The notes under the pieces: model-generated | Told to the model about the DNA's origin: nothing | Database searches by the model: none | Seen by the model: only the letters and a program-made list of their open reading frames with translations | Program-made: the position numbers and the translations under genes | NCBI RefSeq assembly: GCF_030272615.1 | Contig: NC_081414.1 | Coordinates: forward strand, 523,014,137-523,078,136 | Direction: 5' to 3' | DNA: 64,000 bases | From: Cryptomeria japonica | Taxonomy: Eukaryota; Streptophyta; Pinopsida; Cupressales; Cupressaceae | Shown here: in pieces, positions 11,830-22,258 of the stretch | How positions within the stretch are numbered: the stretch's first letter is position 1 | Layout: each line of letters begins with the position of its first letter

Positions 11830-13590
11830 TGTAGTACCCCTACCCTAATCAAATGCTAATCTTGATTTGACCTTGGTTAGTTTATCATGATATAATGTTA
11901 TAGTCAGATGTTTTGATTTAGTGTATACCTGTTAATGTGGTTTTTGCCCCAATTTGTATGCAACTTTATTAGTTCTCCTATTTCATGTTATTAATCTCAG
12001 GCTAACACTTTCATTAAGTACATATATGTATGCATGTATGACTCTTGGTTGCAGGACATTTTGGGTACAGTACCGCATGGGTGAGAGGTTCATCTCCACC
12101 TTGATTTGTAGGTTTGAGTTTACCTCTTTGATCCTTAGAGTTGGATTAGGTGGTTGTAAGACCCTCGTTTGACCATAGTCATGCTCAAGTGAGCATCGTT
12201 AGTCATCGTCGATATTCCCTTTGGTTGGGTTTGCAGGTCGTCTGTTCGTTTGACTTTCTTGGGTTGCGTGTTTTGTGTGTGGTTAAATCGAGTAATTAAT
12301 CCTTAATCTCTAATTTTATTTAATGTGTGTTTTCGCATTAGTATTTTGGGGACTAAATTAAATAGGCTCCCTTTTTATGTGCTTAATCGTTAATTGAATT
12401 GCTTAATTCAAGTTGGTAGCAAGTTCAATTAAATGGTTAATTTTAATGTTAAATTTATTCTGTTTATGTTGTTGGAAAAGAAAGATTTAAATTTAATTGC
12501 AATAGAATTAATTTAATCTTGTTGGCATTTTGGAAATAGAAAGGTTAATTTTAGTTATTTGAAAAAAATCAATTTTAAATTGAAAAGCAAGTTTAATCTA
12601 GTGATATAGTTTAAAAGAATGATTTTTGGAGAATTATTTTAAATAAAATATTTTAATTCCAAAAATTAAATTTTGGTCAAACCTTTCCCATTTAACCTAG
12701 ATTTTTGGAAAAATATGGTGGATGGAATTGTTTTTGAAAAAATATTTTTGGATGGAAAATTTGGGGATTTTGGAAGGAGAAGTATTTCTTGAGCTGCAGG
12801 TTGGGGCTCTCCATCAGATCCTTTCCAGGAATGCTTATTGAGGTAGGAATTTGTTAATCAATTTGGTTAATTATTTAATAAAAAAAAAAAAAAGGACTTG
12901 TATGTTCTTCATATAGTTTTGGTTTTAAATTCTCCATTGATTTCCCTCAAGATTAAGATTCATAGTGGAAATTAGTTAATGATTGGCTTATTGCTTGAAT
13001 CCTTGTATGAAAAATGAGCTTCCTTATGCCCAAAAGAAATTGATTTTTGGAGGGTTATTCAACAAATTCCTCTATATTTGAAAACCTTAAACATTCTGGA
13101 AATTTTTATTTTAAGTCTCAGTATGAGACTGTTTTTGAAAAATGGGGGTTTGCCTTTTAAAAAAAATTATAAAATCAAAATCGATTTTATTTTTTAAAAA
13201 GATTGAAATTTGTTTATTAAAAAAAATATATCATATTGGGGTTGGAGGGTGGGAAGCCGAGGCTCAACCCACACCTCCTCCCCTCTCGGCTCGTAGCCTC
13301 GGCGAAGGGTCTGCAACCAGCGGTGGCCGTAGGGAGCTGTGAACCTCGCGGTGGCCGTAGGGTCCCTCGCGTCCACTGCATGGGCGCCGCAGGACCTGCG
13401 TTCACCATGGTGGCTGCAACCCGCCAGTTAGGGCATGGCTGTCCCAACCCCCGCGTATGGGAGGTGGGCCCGACTACCCTCACTGCCTCTTTTTTTTATT
13501 ATTTTTTTCAGGTTTTAAAATATATATATATATATATTATATTTAAAGAGTTTTTTTTTTAATATAGTTTTTTTTAATTAATTATTAATT
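11830..13590 (+). repeat. 3' LTR of LARD-like element, first part
   Basis: Starts with TG after the PPT and continues to the minus-strand LINE. The matching part of the 5' LTR lies outside the window, left of the first LINE, so this portion cannot be checked against a second copy here. Contains an A-run near 12882-12895, a GC-rich island (13235-13490) and TA-rich tracts near 13520. Confidence 0.65.
13235..13490. other. GC-rich island inside the AT-rich LTR
   Basis: About 250 bases rich in G, C and CpG lie between T- and A-rich flanks. GCGGTGGCCGTAGGG occurs twice about 30 bases apart (near 13320 and 13350). Overlapping open frames on both strands reflect the base composition. No protein or RNA family was recognised. 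It might be an LTR regulatory segment or an older insertion. Confidence 0.5.
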
Positions 13591-13594
13591 ATTA

Positions 13595-13645
13595 TTTTTT
13601 GATCAATAAAAGGTCGAGGCCAAAGAATTTTATTAATTTAAAAAT
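13595..13645 (-). other. 3' terminus of minus-strand LINE
   Basis: On the minus strand the sequence runs AATTAATAAAAT, then TTGGCCTCGACCTT (short stem GGCC/GACC region), then TTATTGATCAAAAAA. This parallels the terminus of the first LINE (5800-5843) in order and spacing and marks the poly-A end at ~13595-13600. Confidence 0.75.
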
Positions 13646-14460
13646 AGATAGATTTACATTTATACCTCCATTCGGTGTGGGCACCGGTAGGAAAGAATGG
13701 AGGGAAGAAAACCTCCAGTCTAGCCCAGATCCCTCAAGGATCAGAAAAAAATTAAGAATGCGATACAAAATAGAGATACAAGATCAGAAAGGGAACTTGT
13801 CCAAAATAATGAAGATTGTATGTAGAAATCCTCTATGTAAAGTTGAGCAGCAGATTGCCCATCTCTTGGGGTGATGCTGCCATTTGTGGGTGACAGTTCT
13901 TGCTATTCCTGAAACATAGGGTTAAGCTTGCTCTACTCCTTATGCTGCACAAAATCTTGAGAAAATCTCCAACCAGAATGTTAGGAAAAGGAAAACTGAA
14001 TAGGTCAACTTATACAATATATCATACCTGCCTGGATGGTCACCTTGTTAGGATACACAACTCAAAATATTAGTCTCAAAAAATCTCTAGAAACATAATG
14101 TGAGAGTGGTTACCCATCAAAGAGCATAAAATCAATAAATATTAACGAGGCAAATTCCATAAATATTCCTGCAAAGAGATCGCGAGGAGCTACCATCTTA
14201 AAGAATATGGTTCGAGAGCCTTCCAGGCCCTAATTGAGTGTCCTGGGAAAGCTTTAAGAAAGAAATTTTTTTATCAGGTCGACCCTTAATCTAATAATAT
14301 GATGCTAGAGATTACTAGGAAGAAAGAGGAAAATTAGCATATGCATCTAAGACTAATTTAACTTAAAACTGAGAGAACAGGTAGGAAAATAGGAAACTAT
14401 ATATGAATATGAATGTATAGATGTGAGTCTAAACAAAATCCTAATATATAATGTGAATGA

Positions 14461-14509
<49 letters not shown>

Positions 14510-15199
14510 GACCATGGGGGGCCTAGAAAGTGTGAAGGTGGCTGGGGCCGATCATACATAGGGAAGAGGATGACGCACAACATATACACAACTTAACAAA
14601 ATAACAAAGCTAATTTGAAGCAACCTAGAGATATTAAAGCTTGAAAGCTTCTTAAGAACAAAACAAGAGACAAAACATCAAGAATATAGGGGACCAAAAA
14701 GGTAAAATAAAGATGAGGATAGCTAGGTAGGTGTTAGTCCTAAAAGAAGGCAATATCTACATAAATAATAATACTTATATATCCATGATCACATATATCC
14801 AGGAGCGAGATATGCCAGCACGTTTATATACCTATGCTTATTAATGTAAGGTATTGCCTCCTTCTAGTCTTAAAGCTTATCCTAGCAGAGCGGCAAGACT
14901 AAAAAAGCTAAATTTAGGAGTTTAAAGGAAGATAAGTGATGCCACTTGTTGAGCATCAAATTTGAATGATTATCTGTGGAGTTAAATTATAAAAAGCCCC
15001 CTATTGTTAAAAGAAATCATCATTTTCATTAATACACTGGTAGCCCACAAGTCATCAAGCAGGTGTAATAGCATCCTATTAAGATATCCAAGTTCAGATA
15101 ATATCGATGAGACCCAACGATGTCTCATCGATATAGAAGGGCCATCAAGGAAAGGAAGCGCCGATGAGCTTTAGAAAAGACTCATCAAAGACATAAATT
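13646..15199 (-). other. LINE 3' UTR, distal part
   Basis: Non-coding sequence with a TA microsatellite of about 47 bases at 14462-14508. No domain or RNA gene recognised. Confidence 0.55.
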
Positions 15200-16078
15200 C
15201 CATCGATAAAAGATATCGAGGAAAGCAGAGATGGTTTTCATCAACGGGAAAAGGTCTTTGAGGAGATAATACCATTGGTGCAACATAAAAAGGACTCACC
15301 GAAAGGAGTGATCTCATCAAAAGAATAATGTTGATCAGACAAAAGGAAGCTACATTGATAGAAGATATCAATGAGGAAATAGGTTTCGAGGAAGCTAAAG
15401 GGCATGCCTCCAATACACATGGTTTCACTAATGTGACTTTATCGGTGGAAGATGATAAGGGAGGATAGAAAGGCTTTAGTGAGACAATAGATCCATTCAC
15501 CGACAGGGCATGATGATTTCGATGGAAGAAGTGTTTCAGTGGAAAAATAAAGGAGGTCACCGAAGCCCGAGGTTTCTTCGACATAAAAACCCAATGGATA
15601 TAAGATAGGTATCAGTGAGGAAACAACCATAGTGACCGAATACAGTAATTCCATCGACAAAAGATATCAAGGAAAGCGGAGATGGTTTTCATCGATGGGA
15701 AAAGGTCTTTGAGGAGATAATACCATCGGTGCAACATAACTCACTGAAAAGAATATTCTCATCAAAAGAATAATGTCAATCAGACAAAAGGAAGCTACAT
15801 CGATAAAAAATATCGATGAGGAAATAGGTTTTGAGAAAGCTAAAAGGCATGCCTCCGATACGCATGGTTTCATCGATGCGACTTTATCGCTGGAAGATGA
15901 TAAGGGAGGATAAAGAACGTCTTTGGTGAGACAATAGATCCATTCATCGACAGGGCATGATGATTTCGATGGAAGAAGTGTTTCGGTGGAAAAATAAAGG
16001 ACGTCACCAAGGCCCGAGGTTTCTTCGACATAAAAACCCAATGGGTATCAGATAGGTATCGGTGAGGAAACAACCATA
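15200..16078 (-). repeat. 451-bp tandem duplication in LINE 3' UTR
   Basis: Two direct copies, 15200-15650 and 15651-16078. Each starts CCATCGA.AAAAGATATC and contains the same landmarks (GGGAAAAGGTCTTTGAGGAG, GCATGCCTCC, CGACAGGGCATGATGATTTC, CGAGGTTTCTTCGACATAAA). They differ by scattered substitutions and small gaps. Both copies are open for over 110 codons on the minus strand, probably as a by-product of shared sequence. Many TCGATGA/TCATCGA-like words recur inside the unit. Confidence 0.85.
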
Positions 16079-16113
16079 GTTAGGCTCAATCCGACCATGG
16101 ATTGAGCCTAACT
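16078..16113. other. Perfect 14-bp inverted repeat (hairpin)
   Basis: AGTTAGGCTCAATC (16078-16091) and its exact reverse complement GATTGAGCCTAACT (16100-16113) flank the 8-base loop CGACCATG. It sits at the edge of the 451-bp tandem duplication, between it and the RNase H coding end. Confidence 0.85.
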
Positions 16114-16316
16114 ACCTGAGTTAAAGTCTGGGAGAACAGATATATGGGCATATTTAAATTGAATGTTTGTCTGAGTATCTATATGGAAATACAAGGGGCA
16201 GGAAGAGGAATAAATAAGGGGGTTAAAATAGAGCTTGGGCAAGAGAAACATAAGGGGATGAAAGGAGAAACATGCTAAAAAACACTTAGGACATGAAAAT
16301 AAAAGAGGGGGTTGTC

Positions 16317-16850
16317 TTAAGGTGGCACCAACATGAGGTTGATGCCATCGGCTCCCAAGTTGGCCAACTCATCCGCTCTTTTATTGCCCTCCCTATAAAT
16401 ATAATTGACTGTGAACCTATCAAAATCTCTACATAATTCAAGAGCTTTTGACAACAAAGTATTTAGTTTCCAATTAGGCATACTACCTTTCCTCAGAGCA
16501 TTGACAATTATATCTGAATCTCCTTGAATTTCCAAGTTCTTAACTCCTAGTTTCCTACATAAATGTAGACCATCCACTAGGGAAATAAGTTCCGCCTAAT
16601 TGTTGGTGTTGATGCCACCCGGAGAGGCAAGGGTTGCTAGTTCCTTGCCTTTCCAATTATGAACAATACAACCTATCCCTGCTTGCCCTGGGTTGCCACG
16701 GGATGCCCCATTAAAGTTTAGCTTCACCCAACCTTCGCCTAGGGGCTGCCATCTGCATGCATCCCTTGATCGAAGACTTGCAATAGGACCATCTCCTACA
16801 AAGGGAGGAAAGGATAAGCCTTCCCAATTTTTTATCATTTTTTCATCCCA
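16317..16850 (-). pseudogene. LINE ORF2 RNase H domain (broken)
   Basis: Minus-strand continuation of ORF2. The protein runs WVKLNFNGASRGNPGQAGIG, with Asn where the first catalytic Asp is usual in this family, then a TAG near 16598, then AELISLVDGL, EIQGDSDIIVNAL and NKRADELANLGADG. The late motifs are intact. Comparison with the FDGAS form in the LINE at position 1 shows the difference at the first acidic position. Confidence 0.85.
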
Positions 16851-17654
16851 TTAAGTGACAGAGGCATTCTTCAATGTGCCTGATGACAGTCGATTGTTCA
16901 TGAGCTCAGTGATAGTTGACTCTATCATGTTAATGATTCTGGGAACCTCTAGTTTTTCATTCTTAAAGAGACATCTATTTCTCTCCTTCCATAGTTCCCA
17001 CATAATGGAAGAAGGAATAGCTGTCCATAAACCTTCAAAGAGATAGCCATGCCTGAGGAGAGGCCATGCCTTGAGCATTCCAAAGATGGTGTGGGGGAAT
17101 GCTGCAGACCATTCAAGTTTGTTGGTGAACCAGATCCAACATTTGTGAGCAAAGGGGCAGTTAAGGAGGATATGATTGGTGTCATCCTTGTCTGCCTTGC
17201 AAAGAGGAAATCTACTAGGGCCCTCATACCCCATTCTTTTGAATTTGTCCACAATTAGGAGCTTGATTTGAAGTGCAAACTAGGAGAAGATACCTGCCTT
17301 AGGCAGACAGTATTTATCCCAGCAAAGTTTCAAGGGAAGCTGAGTCATAGGTCCTAAAAATGATTTGGAGATGAGAGAGTACCCATCCTTGGAGTTGTAT
17401 TCACCTCTTAGGGAGCCATCCCAAATGACATTGTCCTCATTCTAGCCTAAGGCAATGTTCCTTGATTTAAGAATTGCCATAAGTTTTTGTTTATCCCTTA
17501 CCGAGATATCCTCATCTTCCTTCTCAATCCACTGCCAACCAACCCCATCCTATGAGGGGGAGATATAGTTGTTTAATAGGGGACCTCTATGAGATTCAAG
17601 AAGGATACAAGTAGCGCCAAAGTCATGGATATTATCAATAGATTTATATCCACC
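16851..17654 (-). pseudogene. LINE ORF2 zinc-binding linker (zf-RVT) region
   Basis: The minus-strand frame has KLCWDKYCLPKAGIFS near 17310, then FPLCKADKDDTNHILLNCPF near 17190 (CxxxD...H...C type), and IMWELWKERNRCLFKNEK near 16960. These are the same landmarks as the linker at 1862-2773. Stops occur near 17645, 17550, 17440 and 17281. It lies between RT and RNase H as expected. Confidence 0.85.
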
Positions 17655-19200
17655 CTATGAATCTGACCAGAAAAGAGCTTTATCCTCGGACCCTAGGTTC
17701 CAAGTAAGTCTGTCAGAGATAATCCTCCTATAGTCTAACATAAAATTCCATAGGCAGGACCCTCTGGGGGGGTTGGTTTCTCTGAAGATTTGGATAGGAT
17801 TCCCTCCATTAAGGTATTTGTGGTGCAACAAGAAAGCCCATTCAAGGTGGGGGGTTCTAAACATCCTCCAGACCAACTTGGCACCCAAGGCTTTGCCCTG
17901 ATCACGAAGGTTTTTAATGCCAACTCCTCCTTCTTCTTTAGGTTTGCATATCTTGTCCCAGGATATGAGTGATATTTTATGCTTGTCATTAGCACCTTGC
18001 CAAAAGAAATTCCTGAGATGCTTGTTGAGCTTTGCAAGTTTAGAAGAAGATAAATGTTGACAGGAGAGTTGGTAAATGGGCATAGCTGACAAGACTGATC
18101 TAACCAAGGTTGCTCTACCTGCAGATGAGAGCCATTTTCCTTTCCAAGTGTTAATCCTAGACTTGATTTTATCCACCAAGTTGTCCCATAATTTTGAGGG
18201 TCTTCTACCCTTGTCAAGGGGAATGCCTAGGTATTTGCAAGGAAGAGTTCCTTCACTAATCTCTAGGACATTGCTGATCACTTTTCCTAAGGAGGGGTCT
18301 ATGTTGAACTTGAAAACTACAGACTTGGCCAGATTCACCTCTTGACCCGAGGCTAGCATATAGGAATTAAGGATGCCTTTGAAGGCGCTCTCTTCCCTTA
18401 CACTTCCCTGCCCAAAAAGCATCGTTTCGTCGACAAATTGTTGGTGGGTAAAGGGAGGGAGGCCGCTGGTAATGGGGATTCCTTGGATCCCACCTTCCTC
18501 TTTGGCCTTAGAGATGGATCTACCTAGGGCTTCAGCCATGATGATGAAGAGGAAGGGGGACATAGGATCTCCTTGCTTGAGCCCTCTTGAGCTACTGAAG
18601 AAACCTTCCGGGAAACCATTAACCAAGACCAAGAATTTGGGGGTGGATATACATTCAAAGATTAGGTTGATCCAGGATTTGGAAAATCCAAAGGCCTCCA
18701 AGAATTTGCATATGAAGCACCAATCAACTTTGTCGTAAGCTTTGCTTATGTCTAATTTGACTAGCATACTTGGGGCCCTATTGAGCTAGACCAAATGAAT
18801 GGCCTCTTGGGCTATAATAACCCCATCATAGATTGAGCTATCTACTACGAAGCCAGTTTGTTCTTCACTAATGATAATGGGGAGAAGATTCTAGAGTCTG
18901 GCTGCTAGGGTTTTGGTTAAGAGTTTGTATAGAGTGTTGCAAAGAGATATTGGTCTGAAGTCATTAAAACTTTCTTGATTCTCTTTTTTGGGGATGAGAG
19001 CTAAGAAGGTATTGTTGATTTCTTTGAGAATCTTACCAGAGTTACTAATACCTTCTAAGGCATCCGTGATCTCTATCCCCATAAAACCCCAACATTTTTG
19101 GAAAAAGCTAGTGGGGAAGCCATCCGAGTCTGGGGATTTGTTGAGATTCATCTTCATAGGGACAGATTTAACCTCCTCCTTAGAGAATTTATTTGACAGT
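17655..19200 (-). pseudogene. LINE ORF2 reverse transcriptase (broken, altered active site)
   Basis: Minus strand, entering from the right: LNKSPDSDGFPTSFFQKCW, LIPKKENQ, FRPISLCNTLYKLLTK, stops at about 18891 and 18787, then MLVKLDISKAYDKVDW (catalytic block), GLKQGDPMSPFLFIIMAEAL, and the active-site position reading FVDE at about 18426-18437 where FVDD is expected. A long thumb region (GRATLVRSVLSAMPIYQL, LGAKLVWRMF) follows to 17655. The second catalytic Asp is replaced by Glu (GAC GAA). This part would be inactive even without the stops. Confidence 0.9.
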
Positions 19201-19386
19201 ATTTTGTTGTGGTCATCATTAATGAGTTTTGCAAGATTCTTGATAATATTGAGTTGGCCCCTGAGGTTGGAGCCTTCAATATTGTTTAAGATTTTATCAA
19301 AAAACCTTGCTGCCTCAGAGGCAACATCATCCGGTTCAGACAGGATGCAATCCTAGCAATTCTTAATTTTAGAAATTCAATTGACC

Positions 19387-19484
19387 CATCACCTCTGCTT
19401 AGTACTATTGTGGAAAAACTTAGTATTTGGGTCCCCATCACCTCTGCTTAGTACTATTGTGGAAAAACTTAGTATTTGGGTCCC
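19387..19484 (-). repeat. 49-bp tandem duplication within LINE ORF2
   Basis: Copies 19387-19435 and 19436-19484 are identical by eye. 49 is not a multiple of three, so the duplication shifts the frame between the endonuclease and RT domains. Confidence 0.9.
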
Positions 19485-19646
19485 CATCACTCAACCAAGT
19501 CTCCCTCAATTTTTGTTTCCAAAAGATCTCTTCATTTGAGAGTGTCTTTTCATATTTAGAGATTAGAGCCTTTTCTTTGAGGAAGAGATGTTCATCCATC
19601 CCCTTCTCAAGAACCTCAATGTTAACATTCTTAAAATCATTTTCTA

Positions 19647-20565
19647 TTAGGAGTTTTTTATCGAAAATATTCCAAAATTAGTCCTATTCCATTCTAAGAG
19701 CTTCCTTTTGATAAGCTTTAACTTGCTTGTGATAATGAACATCTTCGAACCAAAGAAAACAAAGCTTCTCCACCAGTTCTCAATTAAGTTTAAAAAGTTA
19801 TCATCTCTGAACCACATGCTCTCAAATTTGAAGGGACATTTTTTAGGGGAGTGGTCAGATAATAAGATTAGTTGGAGTGGGAAATGGTCAGATCCTGCTA
19901 AAGGGAGTGGTTCTGCATTCAGGGTAAATTTAAGCTCCAAGAGACCTCCATGGATAAAGAACCTATCTAGTTTCTCAGTAATGTTACAAAAACCAAGCCT
20001 TTTGTTGTTCCAGGTGAAGGCATTATCTGTCATTTGGATTTCCAACAGGGAGTTCCCATTGATCCAATGATTGAAATCTATAGCCGCTGGAGGAAGTTTG
20101 TTGCTACCTCCTCTTTTGTCTTCTACCTTAGTGATAGCATTGAAATCTCCCCCAATGATGCATACTTCATTTGGGAAACTTCTGAGGAAAGACTCCAGTT
20201 CAACCCACACCCTAGCCTTATCCCTATTTTGGATAGGACTGTAAACATTAATCAATTTGAATCTAAGGTTATTTTTATAACTTACTACTTCTCCTCCCAT
20301 CCAATTTTTCTTAATCTCTAAAGGTGTAAACGAGATGAATCTAGAGTCCCAAATGATGGCCAAGCCCCCTGAGGCCCCTGTAGCAAGGGAGTGCTTTAGC
20401 TGTCTAACACCTAGTTTTTTCTCAAAAAAGGCTATCTCAGAGGAGTTCATTTTGGTTTCTTGGATTAACATTATATCTGGTTTAGAATCAGAGATGCAGC
20501 ACTTTAAGATGCACTATTTGTTAGGGGCATTCAGACCCCTAAAATTCCATGTTATGATTTTTATG
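19647..20565 (-). pseudogene. LINE ORF2 apurinic-like endonuclease domain
   Basis: Endonuclease/exonuclease/phosphatase fold that nicks target DNA to start reverse transcription. Minus-strand motifs: ITWNFRGLN at the start near 20560, a TAG at 20514-20516, then MLIQETK (catalytic Glu), GGLAIIW, LINVYSPIQ, CIIGGDFNAI (Asp/Asn pair), FTWNN, EKLDRFFI and AGSDHFPLQL (Asp-His pair). All main catalytic residues are visible. The codon at the expected start reads ATA rather than ATG, which suggests loss of the initiator. Confidence 0.9.
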
Positions 20566-22195
20566 GCTCTGTGGGGAGGAACTTCTCCTCCCCTACATTA
20601 AAAAGATTAGATATTTTAGACTGACCCCTTGCTTCTCCAGCCTTTGATCTTAGTTTAGCAAGGGATCTCCTACCTCTTTTCTTACTAATTTTAGCACAGT
20701 CAAGAGAATCTTTACTTCTTTCAGAGCTGAGAATGCCTAGAGTGTTTTGGTTATCATTTTCTAAGTTGTCTAGTGCTATAAAAAGTTCATCTGTTTCTAA
20801 GTCGACTCTGGCAATATCCATTAGATTTTTGACATAGAGATCCCTTTGTCTTTCTAGTTCCTCATCATCACAAATTTCATCAACCAATTGATCCATAAGG
20901 GCATTTACTACTTCTTCCCCTCCAAATTTGGCAATGATGTTGACTTGCCTAGCAGCTTGATCACTCTCAGATTCTGCAATTGAATCTAAAACAACCATCA
21001 AAGATGGAGGATGGACCTCTGACACCTCAAAGGTCTCCAATATTGAGACTTGAGAGATTGGTTAACCCTGTACGGGTTCCATTCTTGGATTCAAGGGAGG
21101 CCTATCCCTCTCTGATTGCTCAGAGGAGGAGGTGAGTTCCATTAAAGGGGAAGACCTTGAAGGACTTAGCCTCTTTGGTGGGATGAGAGAGCTAGATGAT
21201 GGCAAATTAGTCAGTCTGGGATGCTATTTCTGAGGGAGCACCTCACTGATTTCACCTTCTTTCAAGTCTCAATCCCAAAGTAATGAGTCAACTATAGGTG
21301 GATTAATAGTTGGCAATGGAGGAAGAGGAGGGCAAGATATCTTAACAGGGGAGCTGTGAGGTAACATAAGTCTATGGTGAGATGATTAGAGTTGATATTT
21401 AACTTATAGCCTTCAAAGGTAAAACCCCCTCCTTCCATAAAGCTAAATGGGGTGCCATTAGATTTGAGGACCGATTCAGAGAAAGGTTAATATGTCCTCG
21501 TTTAGCAAAGAATTTCTCAAAATCTGATTACCACATTCAATAGCTAAGAAATTATCAGGAAGGATATCAATTTTTACCTGGTTATTGAGAGAAGCCAACA
21601 CCCAATTAGCAATTTGATCAGACGGGATCCCCCAGCCTTTCCACCAAGCAAATATCATTCGGTTATTGCTATGCATTTAATACCTGATCTTAATATGGGT
21701 ATCAATTTCAATGACCAGCCCATTAGGATTAGCTGGAGGATTTGAAGGTGAATTCAGTTTAGGATGCTTAGCCTCCTTTAAATTGTGATTATTCATGAAG
21801 GAGTGACGACCCAGGGATACCATTTTCTTTGATAATTTACCCAAGGACCTTCGAGGAGGAAAAATATGGCGAGCAGAGGAAATCTTTGACTGGTTAGGTT
21901 TTACAAAACCCTCCTCCCGACAATGATTGGGATTCTGCTTGAGGTAGTTTGGTTGCCCTAATGCTCTTTTGTTTCTGCGGCTCACCAAATGCTAATCTCG
22001 ATCCCAGCCCTTGTAAAGAGGAGGGGGAACCCTAATCGTATCAGTCAGAAAATATTTAGTTTTTGAAAAGAAGACTTCTTGATCGTGGGTCCGTGATATA
22101 ACCATGCTAGGTTCCTCATTCCCAGAGATATTAACCAAAATAGTGAACCGATTTACAAAGCCTTTGTAAATTCCATGTTGCGGGTAAGAATGCTC
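20566..22195 (-). pseudogene. LINE ORF1 (gag-like) remnant
   Basis: Minus-strand ORF1 in several pieces. The right end (about 22190-21990) reads GIYKGFVNRFTILVN and PPPLYKGWDR. A basic stretch follows (21677-21988), then 21476-21676 with AWWKGWGIPSDQIANWVL, resembling the W-rich DUF4283-type region of plant LINE ORF1. An acidic C-terminal part lies at 20561-21040 (DQLVDEICDDEELERQRDLY). Its stop overlaps the start of the endonuclease frame. ORF1 proteins bind the element RNA. Several stops and at least one frameshift break it. Identity of the acidic tail is inferred only from position. Confidence 0.65.
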
Positions 22196-22258
22196 GAAAA
22201 AGGGTGTCGATGCAATGCATCAATTTTTCGTTCGCATAGACATTTTTTCGCTTCAAAA

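Larger units (their letters stand above)
13591..22258 (-). mobile_element. L1-type plant LINE, near full length, minus strand
   Basis: Reading right to left: ORF1 (to ~20561), endonuclease, RT, zinc linker, RNase H, a 2.7-kb 3' UTR and a 3' terminus at ~13595 with short poly-T on the plus strand (poly-A of the element). All domains are in expected L1 order but broken by stops, a 49-bp duplication and a changed RT active site. It splits the 3' LTR of the LARD-like element. The 5' boundary is uncertain, between ~22258 and 22436. A 15-mer AATTAATTATTAATT at 13576-13590 and 22437-22451 could be a TSD, but the sequence is low-complexity. Confidence 0.85.

Noticed and set aside
13194-13562. Four overlapping frames on both strands
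   Set aside because: They result from the GC-rich island lacking stops; none has protein-like features and all lie in an LTR.
15171-16041. Pair of repeated minus-strand proteins of ~130 residues
   Set aside because: They are explained by the tandem duplication; composition is not protein-like and no start context is visible.
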